From Bolinopsis microptera (taxonomy: Eukaryota > Ctenophora > Tentaculata > Lobata > Bolinopsidae): DNA of 64,000 nucleotides. Below the pieces are notes generated by a model. The model was not told the origin of the DNA. It saw only the letters and a program-made list of their open reading frames with translations, and made no database searches. Numbering within the stretch: position 1 is the stretch's first letter; each line of letters begins with the position of its first letter. Where the stretch lies: positions 20,364,103 through 20,428,102 of the forward strand of contig NC_087072.1 of the NCBI RefSeq assembly GCF_026151205.1, written 5' to 3'. Shown piece by piece: positions 22,335 to 33,444 of this stretch. A program made the position numbers and the translations under genes.

Positions 22335-25300
22335 TTATTTCTTTTTGAAGACCCCCTCTTGCCAGCAGATGATAAGAGATACGATCCCTACTATTAAAAG
22401 TGAAACCACCACCAGAGAAATTACCACCTTTTGGTTTTGCCACCACATCTTCCTTCGCAATCGTACAGCTTGTGATTGAAATCTGTCAGCCTGAGGAGAA
22501 ATTTGATAGAATTAATTATCATTGTGAAATTAAATGAGTTATGTGTCTGAAGCTTGGACGACGAATTTCATGATCATTGCATATTGTGTACAAGACCGTG
22601 GCGTGGACTAATTTGGCAGTTGTAATCGCTTCATATTATACACTGCACTGTAGGCTCTCTTTTAGTGGCTAATAAGTGCACATGTACAGCGTGGATTGGA
22701 GGTAGAATATGTGGGCTAGCCACTACATTCCTAAGGTATAGGATATAATATGTCGATAAAATCTCATAGCTAAGAACATTAAAACTGTAATGTTTGAAGA
22801 AACAAGGTTTTACATTAAGATTAAGCTGAGTAGTTCTCTCCTGCAACTGCTCTAAGTTTTCTCCACGTTCTAGAATTTTCTCAATATTCTGATTCATCAC
22901 TCCCTTAACATCTTCAACTTGTCCATGTAGTTCTGCCATGTTATCTACCTCCCTTGTCTTGTTAAACTGAACCTGCAAAGTGGAAAGTTTTGGTAAGTTG
23001 ATGTTTCACAATTTCAAGTTAATTATTAAACTTTGTTATTAATATGATGATTATAATATGATGACCTAATGATTAAATCATAATATGATGTCCTAAAGCA
23101 TGTGAGTAAATTATAAATAAGTGTGACATGTACATAGTGTGAATGTTTGTATTTCCATTAACATAGTTTAATACTTTCAATTACTACTATATAACTGTTT
23201 CAGGAGATATGTTCCCTGTTTATGTGTCTTAGGCTAGTGGAGCCTTGTTTGATATCCCTTCCCTTATACCCTTGGTGTTTCATTGCTTTCACTGGTACTT
23301 GCCATTTCACATTGGTAGCAAGGAAGTGAACCTGCTGATTTGAGATCTACCGTGATGACAGGTGAAAACTCAGAGGAGACACCTGCACCAAGCTTGGGTA
23401 ACAATAGGACTGGATACAAGGCTCCACCGGCTTACAAGGAAGGTCGCTGCTATGAAGACTGGAGGTTGGACATTGATCTGTGGAGTGAGTTTACAGCTCT
23501 TCCCAAGAAGAGGAGGGCAACTGCGTTTCTTTTGGAGCTGAATGAAGGAAAAGTCAAGAACCATGTTAGATCCTTGGGCAAGGAAGTGCTCATAGCTGAG
23601 GATGGCTTGGAGCAGATAATAGCTCGATTAGATAAGATCTACAAGGAAGACTCGTCACATATAGCATATAAAATATACTGTAAGTTCGAACAGTATGAAA
23701 GGCGCGATGAAATGAATCTGCAGAGTTATATATCTGAGTTCGAGAAGTTGTACGACGATCTGAAAAAGCACAAGATCGAGCTGCCAGAAGAAGTACTTGC
23801 ATATAGAGTATTGAACAGTGCCAAGCTGGCACCAGAGAAAGTCGATCTTGCATTGGCAACTGTGAAGAGTATGACCTATGCAGAGATGGCAAAAACGATA
23901 GGGAAAATCTTCACACGACTCCCAAACACCGACAGTCAGCAACACGGAAGTGAAACTACTGTGATAAAGAGTGAGCCAGAAGAGTGTAACTTTACCTACA
24001 ACAACAACTGGAGACGAGACTCTAGAGGAGGTTCAAGAGGTTCAGGGAGTTACAGTGGTCCGTACAGAAATAACCGAGGAACCAACAGAGGAACTTCATT
24101 TCCATATAATTCAGGAGATGCTAGAACCAGGTTCAATAGCGGCTGTTTTGAGTGTGGAGAAAAGGGCCATATTGTTCGTTTTTGTCCAAAGAAAGCAAGA
24201 GGTGCTCAGTACTTCGCGGAGGAAGAAATGGAATCAGAGAACTCTGGAAGCGCCTACGTGACTCTGATGGTAGAAGAAACCACCTGCACCCTCATTCAGG
24301 AGAAGCCCGATTTCAGCTCCCTAGTGTTCGAGACACTATCGTGTGCAGTCATTGATTCTGGCTGCACAAAGACTGTGGTTGGAAGAAACTGGGTTGAACA
24401 GTATGCAGAAACATTGGGAGAAGAAGAAAGACGGATGATGACTCCAACTGAATGTGCAACCCCTTTCAAGTTCGGAGATGGTAAGAAGGTGACCTCAGTT
24501 GAAAAGATAAAGATACCAGGGAGGATAGGGACGCAGAAAATACTCATCGATGCAAATGTTGTGAGTTGTGACTTACCCCTACTATTGAGCAAACCCTCTT
24601 TGAAGAAGGCAGGAGCAGTAATTGACTTAACCAAAGACATAATGATGTTCAACGGAGAACAGGTCAAATTGCTTGAGTGTAAGTCAGGACATTACTGTGT
24701 ACCCCTGTGCAACAGAAGGAGATGTCTCAGCGACTCAAGTGTGCAGTTGGTATTGACAGTTACTGAAGATACTATGGGTGGCACAGATGAAAAAGAAATG
24801 AAAAAGAAAGCCTTGAAACTGCATAGGCAGTTTGCTCATGCTCCAGCATACAAGCTGCAGAGTATGTTGAGGAATGCAGGCTTCACTAAGAAAGAGTTTA
24901 TGAAGGCTCTAGAGATAGTATGCAGTAACTGCGAAGTGTGCCAAAGATATGCTAAGCCAAAACCAAGACCGGTTGTCGGGCTGCCAAGGGGAACTGTCTT
25001 CAATGATTGTGTGGCAATGGACTTGAAAACTGTGCAAGGACAGATGTCAGGAGGATATTCCCCGTACCAGCTTGTCTTGGGAAAGAACCCGCCATTGCCA
25101 AATGTGGTAGATAATCATCTTCCTTCCTTGGAGGAGAAAGTTGCCAGTAGACATCTGGAAGACAATCTAAGAGCAATGAGGACTGCACGTGAGGAGTTCA
25201 TAAAAGCAGAGAATAGTGCTAAAATCAAACGTGTCTTGCGGTCACAGGTCCGTACCTGTCAAGACACTGTGCTGGAGATGGGTGAAAAGGTTTTCTATAA

Positions 25301-27038
25301 GAGAAACAATTCTGACAGATGGAGTGGACCTGGTGTTGTGATAGGACGTGAGAAGACGACCCAAGATCAAGAGAAGCATCAATTTGTTTCACCCGAAAGT
25401 AATGATGGTACAGAAAAAAGGATGGTTGACGAAGATCAGACTCCAAGATACTTTTCTGAAGAAGTTTCACTTGAGCAGAGAGCTTCTAGAGAGAAAGAGT
25501 TGAGAATTCCTACGACAAGCACGGTAGTAACTGCTGACACCCGAGAGTTGGTAACTCAAGTCATAGTGCCTACGGCAAGTAGACAACAAGAGTCTGTAGA
25601 AAAGATAGAGCTCTATCACAGTAGAGCAGGAAAAGCCTCTGGAAAATATGCTAAGTGTCTGAACATTCAGCTCGATGGGGAAAGCACTACCCAATGTGTG
25701 GACTGGTCTGAGCTTGCTTCCGAGTGGCACGCTGATCCAGAACAAGAGCAAGAACAAGAGCATGAAGTCATGTTCACCAATGGAGAGATGTCTGAGGCAA
25801 CGTTTTAACCTACGTGGGACTATTGAGGATGGGAAACTTCCCAAAGCTGTATCAGCTTTATTGTTCAATGGAATTTAGAACGCTTATTTGTTATATATCT
25901 GAGTTCGAGAAGTTGTACGACTTTGAGCTGCCTAGCACATGGACCAGTCTTTCTCTTTTGTTTAATGCTAAGTTTTGAAACTGGTTTTAATTAGCTTTGG
26001 CAACAGCCGGTTTATTTCATGGCACAATGCCACAATTCCTGAAGGGCATTCTTTAATTTATTTGATTTTCTGTTAAAGGAACATTTCCTAAAAAACCTAA
26101 ATAAATATACTCACGATGCAGGAGGAGAGAATGGGTGAAAAGTCTCTTCGAAACTCATATGGTTTAGCATTGCTCGCTCGCTGGGGTAAGGTTCCTGAGA
26201 AAAACTTCTCCCCAATCTGTAGTATAAAAGTGTTTAAGGAGTATATTGTTGTTTTGCAGCAACAGATTTTATTGTGGAAGTTTAAACTATCATGATGAAA
26301 AATAAAAGCTGATCTGAATATCCAGTTTTTATACTATTAAGACCTCTTTGAATTTTTAAAGATAACAGGTCACAGTGAAAATACAATTAATTTTACCCAC
26401 AGAATTTGATTTGTCTTCCACATTATTTTGCTTACCAAATTTTGCATAAAATTAAAAAGATAAAATGTTATTATTTACAAGCTAATGTGCTTTTAATAAG
26501 GTGAACAAACCTTTTCCAGATAAGCAAATGAAATTCGCATAGGAAATTCTTGGTCAGCAATTGCAAGAAAGGTGAATCCTTTTTTTGTTAAAACATGATA
26601 GTTGTACCTGAAAATTATGCAATAGAGCACAATTATTATAATATGGTTTAAAATAATAAACACAGAACCTCAGCCAACTTCATTACCTATCGAGCAATAA
26701 CAATATCAAGATCAAATTCAGTTATACAGACATGGATACTGCAACTGGGGAGGCAAGCCAGATTTGTTGTGACAAATGAAATTTATTCAATTTTTCAGAA
26801 AAACCAAGGTTTATCTTTTTTGTTTGTCAAAGTCGATTAGTAGCCATATATACCAAAAAGTCAAACAGCTGTAAAGATGTAAAACTTACTGGTTGACACT
26901 GTATGTGTGCCTTGAAAACTTAGAGCTATCTGTCCTGTCCAATATTTGTTGAGTGGCAGCTTCAAAGTTACCAACGACATCAGCATGGTCTGCAAGCACA
27001 ACAGAATCACAGGCAACACAGGAGTACAACAGAGGCAT
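22335..27038 (-). CDS. VAMP7: VAMP7 longin R-SNARE (VAMP7a), five exons, 220 aa
   Basis: Exons (5' to 3'): 26890-27038 (ATG at 27038), 26511-26607, 26115-26216, 22814-22972, 22335-22490 (stop TAA). Intron phases are 2,0,0,0. The total of 221 codons including stop matches the 220-residue length of vertebrate VAMP7. The longin domain spans about residues 1-115 (starts MPLLYSCVACDSVVLADHAD; FTFLAIADQEFP; SFAYLEK). The R-SNARE helix is QVEDVKGVMNQNIEKILERG with the zero-layer Arg. A KMWWQN juxtamembrane motif, a membrane anchor and a basic tail (FKKK) follow. Its known role is as v-SNARE for late endosome-lysosome and lysosome-plasma-membrane fusion, with longin autoinhibition. The 3.1-kb third intron contains an antisense Copia element (23340-25808). 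Start and splice sites are supported by the same structure in VAMP7b. Confidence 0.93.
23340..25808 (+). CDS. Copia-type retrotransposon gag-protease-partial integrase ORF (internally deleted)
   Basis: One uninterrupted frame; the first ATG is at 23355. Domains in order: gag (about residues 25-205, with SYISEFEKLYDDLKK), Gly/Arg-rich linker, zinc knuckle CX2CX4HX4C near 24143-24184, and retropepsin DSG near 24354-24362. Next comes an integrase zinc-binding domain (HX4H ... CSNCEVC, about 24820-24945). The integrase core keeps its first Asp (VAMDLK, about 25008-25025) and then jumps directly to the C-terminal SPYQLVLGKNPP block, so the remaining catalytic residues are missing. Reverse transcriptase and RNase H are absent. 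Protease followed directly by integrase is the Copia order. It lies antisense in VAMP7a intron 3. A TTGGTAGCAAGG stretch at 23311-23322 resembles a Copia primer-binding site, but no paired LTRs were found. It cannot move by itself. The missing core without a frameshift is notable. Confidence 0.85.
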   Translation: MRSTVMTGENSEETPAPSLGNNRTGYKAPPAYKEGRCYEDWRLDIDLWSEFTALPKKRRATAFLLELNEGKVKNHVRSLGKEVLIAEDGLEQIIARLDKIYKEDSSHIAYKIYCKFEQYERRDEMNLQSYISEFEKLYDDLKKHKIELPEEVLAYRVLNSAKLAPEKVDLALATVKSMTYAEMAKTIGKIFTRLPNTDSQQHGSETTVIKSEPEECNFTYNNNWRRDSRGGSRGSGSYSGPYRNNRGTNRGTSFPYNSGDARTRFNSGCFECGEKGHIVRFCPKKARGAQYFAEEEMESENSGSAYVTLMVEETTCTLIQEKPDFSSLVFETLSCAVIDSGCTKTVVGRNWVEQYAETLGEEERRMMTPTECATPFKFGDGKKVTSVEKIKIPGRIGTQKILIDANVVSCDLPLLLSKPSLKKAGAVIDLTKDIMMFNGEQVKLLECKSGHYCVPLCNRRRCLSDSSVQLVLTVTEDTMGGTDEKEMKKKALKLHRQFAHAPAYKLQSMLRNAGFTKKEFMKALEIVCSNCEVCQRYAKPKPRPVVGLPRGTVFNDCVAMDLKTVQGQMSGGYSPYQLVLGKNPPLPNVVDNHLPSLEEKVASRHLEDNLRAMRTAREEFIKAENSAKIKRVLRSQVRTCQDTVLEMGEKVFYKRNNSDRWSGPGVVIGREKTTQDQEKHQFVSPESNDGTEKRMVDEDQTPRYFSEEVSLEQRASREKELRIPTTSTVVTADTRELVTQVIVPTASRQQESVEKIELYHSRAGKASGKYAKCLNIQLDGESTTQCVDWSELASEWHADPEQEQEQEHEVMFTNGEMSEATF
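25891..25935 (+). repeat. Displaced gag fragment duplicated from the Copia ORF
   Basis: The 31 bases at 25891-25921 are identical to 23726-23756 inside gag. Sequence after it (GAGCTGCC) matches gag about 20 bases further on, so the relic is itself deleted. Confidence 0.7.
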
Positions 27039-28003
27039 ACCTAAGTATTGGGTAAGATTATACACTTGAAATTGCTAGGAAATTTCAACTGGGTTATACA
27101 CAGATATTGAATTGTCACTTTAGGGGGGAAGTTTTCAACAGAATATAATAATAATAATGATTTAAACTTTTAGAATATAGTGGCACAATAACTTAAAATA
27201 CACAGGTGCCACAAAAAACAAGTCAGAAAAACAGAAAAGCAATCCATGGTTAGGTTCCAAACCATGAAAAAATCGTTAAGCCTTAATACAGTTAATTACA
27301 AGATAAAGGGTATGCAATTACCAGTAAAAACATTGAAAATTAAAAAAAAAGATTAATTAATATCATAAGCACGTTTAAAAAAATATATGCATGACTTAAT
27401 TTATTGAATTTGGTCTTTCCATAACTTGTTTCTTATGAACATCCTAAATACAGTAAAATGTCAATGACCACCCGCACCCCCCCCCCCCCCCCCCCCCCCC
27501 TGCTTGACGTCCCTCCCCTTCTTAAAGTAGAAACGTAAAATTGGACAAATTAGGTGAATTTAGTCATTCTGTAGCAGTATTGTAAAAGAGTTTCAGAACA
27601 CACTATGCTATCCATTATTATAGCGGCAAACGAAATCATTTGTAATTGCCAAAACAGTCAAATATATTGCACTGTCATTGAGAATCGAGATTTAGTGCCT
27701 AAGATTAAGCTTACATCTTTGTTTTACAAAAAATTTCGAATTTGGGGTAAAGTTAACCTCATATTTCAAGAAAAAAGGCAAAAATCAAAATTCTAAAACA
27801 TAACGTTTTTGCGCAACACCCCAAAGAACACTTTTGCCAAGTTTCAGCTTCTGGGTGTGGCCAGTCTTTTCAAGTTAAGGTTTTAAAAGTTTTTACAGTT
27901 TAAGTTATTTAGTTTTACATGTAATTGCAGGTAAACCTCAATATTTGGCGCGCTGATCAAATTGGATAATCAGTAACATCAATAAAATCCACAATCACTA
28001 ATC
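27039..28003. other. VAMP7a 5' flank; AT-rich with a 24-base C run
   Basis: This should contain the VAMP7a promoter. The only notable element is an uninterrupted run of C at 27477-27500. Open frames (for example 27605-27796) look non-coding. Confidence 0.5.
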
Positions 28004-28154
28004 ATGTTTTCGATGGGCAAGCACTCGCAACTGGATGCTGAAACAAACGGCGCAAGTCTTGCACCGTTCATGCAGCATACGTCGCGAGATATCATGAGCT
28101 CCGCTAACTCTGCGATTCTAACGGATGAATTAGGCTACCCCGACAGAAACACAG
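28004..28154 (+). CDS. Candidate first coding exon of an unidentified gene
   Basis: ATG at 28004 opens 50 codons (starts MFSMGKHSQLDAETNGASLA) with CpG-containing, non-repetitive coding-like sequence. It ends at a GTAACA donor at 28155 in phase 1. It resembles a 5' exon of a soluble N-terminus. No downstream partner was found through the transposon-filled region that follows, so function is unknown. Confidence 0.35.
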
Positions 28155-28442
28155 GTAACAGGGGGTTGTGGAAGGACACGAACACTGTTCGTTAACTCGT
28201 ACCCGGGTTCCCCCTATATAGATCTATGTCCCGCCGGAGACAGCCCACCACCAGTCATATCGAAAGCAGCTTTTAATTCTGCATTATAAATATAATGATT
28301 ATATGTGAAAACTGGAAAAACGAATCCGTATTCGAACAAACTCCCTCCGGACTTCATAGTCTATGACAGAGGCGGCTATTGAGGGCGTCCAGGCGTCAGT
28401 GGACGCCCTAAAATTATCATCTGGTGTCTGGTGCTTAAAAAT

Positions 28443-28600
28443 AGAAATAGTGCTTGGTAATAGTTTTTTTTAAACTGTAGTTGACGAAGTGAGAGTCTCC
28501 ACTCAGTGTGTTAATTTGTCGACGTTTCGGCTACATGCCTTTGTCAACTACAATTCAAAATAAATGATTGACCCACTCACAAGAGCGAAAAAAGATTACA
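28443..28600 (-). mobile_element. Fragment with hammerhead-ribozyme-like fold (Penelope/retrozyme-type)
   Basis: On the minus strand, TGTAGTT (28552 down) pairs with AACTACA as stem I. GGC-ATGTA-GCC forms stem II, followed by the invariant GAAA, a minimal three-pair stem III (ACG/CGT) and the cleavage triplet GTC directly before the 3' arm of stem I. The CTGATGA core box is replaced by TTGACAA-like sequence, so this copy is probably inactive. The layout is that of type I hammerheads in Penelope-like elements and retrozymes. Confidence 0.45.
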
Positions 28601-28863
28601 AGCTTGGTAATAGTGTTCGGAAATATCTAATCGTAATATAAAGCTCTTTATTCACTCAAACGTTCGAATGAAAGCGCACGCATGATCTTAATTGTGAAAT
28701 TTTGTGTTTTTGGTCGTCCAATCCTACGTTTGGACGACTAAGCCGCGCAGTTTTAACACATAGTTTATTGTAAACGGGTACAAAGCACATCAAGCGCATC
28801 TACTACAGGTAATCTATTATATGATTAGCTCGTCCAGGACACCTTGCAATTTGAACTATTGGC

Positions 28864-29166
28864 GGGGGAGTACCAACGGACATTAATGTGCATTAATGGG
28901 CATTAATAGGCATTAATAGCAACGGCAGTCTGAGCAAAATTTTAAAATACTGCCATTAATGCCTTGCTCTAACCAGAGCTCTCTCGCTTGCAGTAACGTG
29001 AAACAAGCGCGTGAAACAAGCAAATCACGCAGTACACATATACACATTGCTATGTGAAATTAATGCCCATACTTTTTAATGGGCTTTAATGTGCATTTAT
29101 GGGCAATGGCAGTCTGAGCAAAAATTTAAAATACTGCCATTAATGTCCGTCGGTACCTCCCCCCCC
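28864..29166. mobile_element. Non-autonomous TIR element with internal CATTAATG array
   Basis: The ends are inverted: left GGGGGAGTACCAACGGACAT, right (minus strand) GGGGAGGTACCGACGGACAT, both continuing with TAATG. Just inside the left end is a ~10-bp array (CATTAATGTG, CATTAATGGG, CATTAATAGG, CATTAATAGC) at 28881-28920. A palindromic GGCAGTCTGAGC...ATACTGCC block occurs near both ends (28923-28955, 29107-29138). No coding capacity. Confidence 0.65.
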
Positions 29167-29190
29167 TCCTATTGGCTGCTATCATACTGC

Positions 29191-30690
29191 CCGGCTGAGA
29201 TCGTACACGTGTGGTGTCTTGTTTCAACCATATCTGGGCTGACGATCTTGTCCTACTTGCCCTAAGTCCCAAGTCCTTGCAAGTCAATATAAACATCCTA
29301 TTCGACTTCTGTAACTCTATGGGCCTCGAAGTAAACATTAAAAAAACCAAGATTCTCATATTCTGCCCTCCTAAAAGAAAACAATCCTATGAAACATTCA
29401 TTTTGGGAGGCCAGCCCATCCAACACACCGAAAAATACTGCTATCTTGGCATTATATTCCACAGAAATGGATCTTTTACAGCAGCAAATACTGAACTGAG
29501 GGCCAAGGCTCTCCGTGCTCTCTATGGCCTCAAAGGCAATATCGTCAAAGATGCCCTCTCTCACCGTTCCCTAAACATTCTATTTGACTCTCTAATAAAA
29601 CCGATACTGCTCTATGGCTGCCAAATCTTATGTCCTCACTCAAAAACCATGAGATACCTCTCCAAAACAGATAGCAAAGCCAACCCCCAGCATACTCTCA
29701 GGTACATCTCACAAGACCACTATGAAAGATTCCACCTTAAGTTTATCAAGTGGTCCTTGTCTGTCCATTCAAAAGCATCAAATATAGGCTGCTGGGGCGA
29801 AAGTGGGCGCCACCCCCTCTTCTTTGAAGCCTGCAAACTTGCAATAGATTTCTATAGTCGCCTTGAAAGCACTGAAAATGAACTTCTCTCCGCTGCATTT
29901 CATGAGCAGATTATGCTGGGCCTTCCTTGGTACACCAACATCTCTAATCTTCTCACCAAATATAACTTCCCCCACTCATCCTCTTCAAAATCCAAGCTCT
30001 CTACCCAAATCAGTCACAACATGAGGGAAGAATTTGTGGATACCTGGAAATCTGCCAAGGCATCCTCACCTAAATTAGAATTCTACAATCAAATTAAACA
30101 TGATTTTGAACCAGAAACATACTTAGGAGTGGTTAAGATCCCCGATGCTCGGAAAAGCTTAACAAGGTTTCGTATTAGCTGCCACAATCTTTACATTGAG
30201 AGGGGCCGTTACGAAACCCCCCTAGTACCAAGAGAACATCGATGGTGCACTTTTTGCTTTTTCAGCAAGGGGCTTAAGCCTATTGAGGACGAAATTCATG
30301 TTCTAACTGACTGTTTACTCTACTCCTCAGTTAGAGAAAAATTTAACTTCCATCCCAAAAATATTACTGACCTAGCCGGTTTGCTATCCGATAAAACACT
30401 AGACCCTACAAAATTTACTGCCACAGCAAGAGCAATCCATTCAATTCTCTCTGTGAACGAAATTTTACAGCCTACTATAAGAGCCCAGATTTCCACTCAA
30501 ATACTGGCCAATGCATAATGCTATAGGACCTCAAAAATAGTATTATAAAACATTTCTATTTTATCCCTACACATTTGTAAATAACTAGAATTGTGTAACC
30601 TTAAATTATTTCAGAATTATAACTATTGTGAATCCAATAAAATAATTATCACTTTTGTATCCTTGTATCCTTGTATCCTTGTATCCTACG
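29191..30690 (+). mobile_element. 5'-truncated LINE, reverse-transcriptase C-terminal half (ORF to 30518)
   Basis: A long frame runs to a stop at 30518 with no natural start. It opens near the reverse-transcriptase active site (HIWADDLVLLA, the (F/Y)ADD box with Trp) and continues through thumb and C-terminal regions (YCYLGIIFHRNGSF, LIKPILLYGCQIL). The palm N-terminus, endonuclease and ORF1 are missing, typical of incomplete reverse transcription. The element ends in about four TTGTATCC units (30655-30687), a simple-repeat tail as in Jockey/I-type LINEs. The frame is intact over more than 430 codons, so insertion was recent. The 28864-29166 TIR element abuts its 5' end. Confidence 0.85.
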
Positions 30691-30699
30691 TTTTTGTTT

Positions 30700-31170
30700 T
30701 TGTTTGCTGTCGTCTGTGAAGTGTGATACATTACATACATGAGGCCTTGTGTGTAATGTAATCGGTAGTTTGGTAGTTGCGTCTGACTAATATAAGCTTA
30801 TTACGATCCTGTAAAAATCATTTCAAAGTATTTGATACTTAAGGAGTTATAGGCATTTTAAGCAAGAAATTACCTATTACATTTCCCGTCCTTTTTACAG
30901 TTTTGCAATGCACAGGAGGCCCATTTACAGCTCGACGTTATCGTGCTACACGGTGAATTTGCATTATTCACACTTAGAGGTACAAAATTTATTAAAATCA
31001 GAGACAAAAAATTGTGTGCCAACTCAAATATTTATATTTATATAAATAAATATTTATTTGGAATTTGTTTAATATGGATTTAAAGTTATTTTATTATGTA
31101 ATAAAATATTTTCTTTCACAGGTTTTGTGTACTTACAACAATACTTACTTGTACTTGAAAAAATCTCCTC
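30700..31170. other. Spacer between two LINEs
   Basis: AT-rich. It includes the likely 3' UTR of the minus-strand LINE and an AT palindrome near 31031-31060. No gene seen. Confidence 0.5.
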
Positions 31171-33444
31171 CTAGTCGTTGGAGTGGCCTGCACCACAAAG
31201 TAACTCCTTTCTCCGGTGTATTAGACCTCTCCAGTGAACCCTGTCTGTAGCTTGTTGTTCTGCATCTTCTATCGTGATGTTATCGACACCTGTGAAGATT
31301 GCTGCATCCTCCCGGACACATGACAACCAGTTTTTCCGAGGTCTACCTCTTGACCTTTTACCATGCTTTGGGATCCAGTGCAGAAGATAGTTGGGTATTC
31401 TTTCTTCTGGCATCCTCACCACATGGCCAAACCATCGGAGTCTAGCTGCTCGTACGAAAGTATCAACAGGGGCGATGTTAGCCCGCTTAAGTACATCAGC
31501 ATTAGATACATGATAAAACCATTTTATTTTCAGGATTCTCCTGAGACATCTATGATGGAACACCTCAAATCTTTTCATCTGCGTCTGTGTGGTATTCCAT
31601 ACCTCACTTCCATAAAGCAGTATAGTGAGAACAGCCGCTTTGTAAATCCTGATTTTAGTTGGAGTCTTGATGTTGCGACTGTACCATATACTGCTGAGCT
31701 GATAGAATGCCCCTGAGGCCTTTTGAATTCGAGCTGAAAGTTCTTTGTCAATTGTTCCATTCGCACTGATGATTGCACCCAAGTAAGTGAAATTGCTGAC
31801 CTGCTGTATTGGGAGACCTTCCACATTGATGTCCATAGTGTCGTCTTTAGAATACGGCCTCTGCGATGCACTTTTGCTGACAACCATGCTCTGTGTCTTG
31901 CCAGCATTAATCTTCAGACCCGCATAGGCACTGTATTTGCAGAGAAGGTCAGTGGTTTCCTGCAGCCCCTCTTTTGAGTTATCTAACATAGCCATGTCAT
32001 CAGCGTAATCAGTGTCCAAAAGATGTTTCTCTTCTACCCCGGGGGCTGGCAGCTGTAATAAAGCCCCTTTGCTAATGACCTTGTTCAGTTCCATAAGGTA
32101 TGCCGAAAAATTCAAACAAAAGTTGAAGACTGGTGGTCCCTGTATATCACCTTGCCCAGTCCCCGAGTTGACATCAAACCAACCTGTAACCTCTCCATTG
32201 ACCCTAACAGCACTAACTGTGTGAGTGAAGAACGCCTTCATAATTCTAATGTACTTGTCAGGTAAGCCGTAGTGCTGCATACTTCTCCAAATGAACTGCC
32301 TGTCAATTGAATCAAAAGCTGCTTTGAAATCAACAAACTTAATATACAGAGGGATATTATACTCAATGCATTGGTGTATAATACAGCGGAGTGAATAAAC
32401 CTGGTCAATACATGAGCGATTCTGTCTAAAACCACTTTGATTTTCCCGTAGGAATCTTTCCATGCCATTGCTAAGTCTCCGCAGGAGTATCATCTGCAGG
32501 AGCTTCGAGGCTGCGGATCTTAATGTAATGCCTCTGTTGTTAGCGCAATGAGAGGTGTCACCTTTCTTTCCAACGATGATAATAACACCTTTGGACCAAT
32601 CCTCAGGAATCTTCTCATCTTCCCACACTTTCTTGAACAACACAACTAGTTGATCGACCAACCCATCCTGTCCATACTTAAGTTGCTCGTTGGTGATACC
32701 ATCCACTCCTGGACTTTTGTGATTCTTGAGTTTTTTGAGGGCATCAACAATCTCGTTTCTTGTAGGAGCTTCATCCGAATCGGAAAGGTCGTCAAAACTG
32801 GGTTGCGGAGGGATGTTGTCTAGGTCAGAAATATTGGCCTCTTGCGGGGGAGGGTTCAATAGCCTAGAGAAGTGCTCTTTCCACCTTTCTTTCTGGGCAT
32901 GTGGGTCGGCAATCAACTGGCCAGATACGTCTCTAACTGCAGTTGACTGCTTCTTCTTCTTTCCAGATATGACATTGATCTTCTGCCATACCTCACGTTG
33001 CTGACCTTTTCTCGCAGCTTCTTCCAAGTCATTGGCCATTCTACGTGCCCAGTTGTTATCGTCCACCTTGCTACTTTTTTTAAAGAGCTTATTCAATCTA
33101 GAATACTCTGACCTGTTAGCGTTCGAATTAGGGTCTTTACGCTTAAATTCCTTACGGTTCTTCAATAATTCTTTTGTCTTCTGAGATTGGTGCCTGTCCT
33201 TCTTTTTTCGAGGTCTTTGCCCAAGGATTTCCATGGAAACTTGTTGGACAGTTGTCTTGAAGTTGTCCCACATAGATTCCAGGTCAACCTCAGGTTCCAA
33301 ACAGTCAAATTTGTTTCTCAGAACAATATTGTATTCGGAAACAAGTGAATGATCACGCAGATGCTCAATAGCAGGAATCTCAAGCTTACGTTCCTGCTTC
33401 TTTTTCACTGACATAAGCTTCATTCTCAGTCGTGCTCTTACCAA
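31171..33444 (-). mobile_element. 5'-truncated RTE-like LINE, near-complete reverse transcriptase (757 codons)
   Basis: The open frame enters within the end of the endonuclease domain (VRARLRMKLMS) and has no natural ATG at its edge. It then runs through a basic linker and a full reverse transcriptase: PGVDGITNEQLK, the fingers/palm NNRGITLRSAASKLL, FVDFKAAFDSI, the TGQGDIQGP region and catalytic YADD at 31996-32007. The C-terminal RGRPRKNW and DRVHWRGL motifs are typical of craniofacial-development-protein-2-like LINE open frames of the RTE group. All key RT residues are present. Loss of the apurinic endonuclease makes it non-autonomous. The frame is uninterrupted, indicating a young insertion. 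Confidence 0.9.

Noticed and set aside
23160-23339. 5' LTR of the Copia element
   Set aside because: A primer-binding-like TTGGTAGCAAGG is present, but no matching 3' copy of the preceding sequence was found after 25808.
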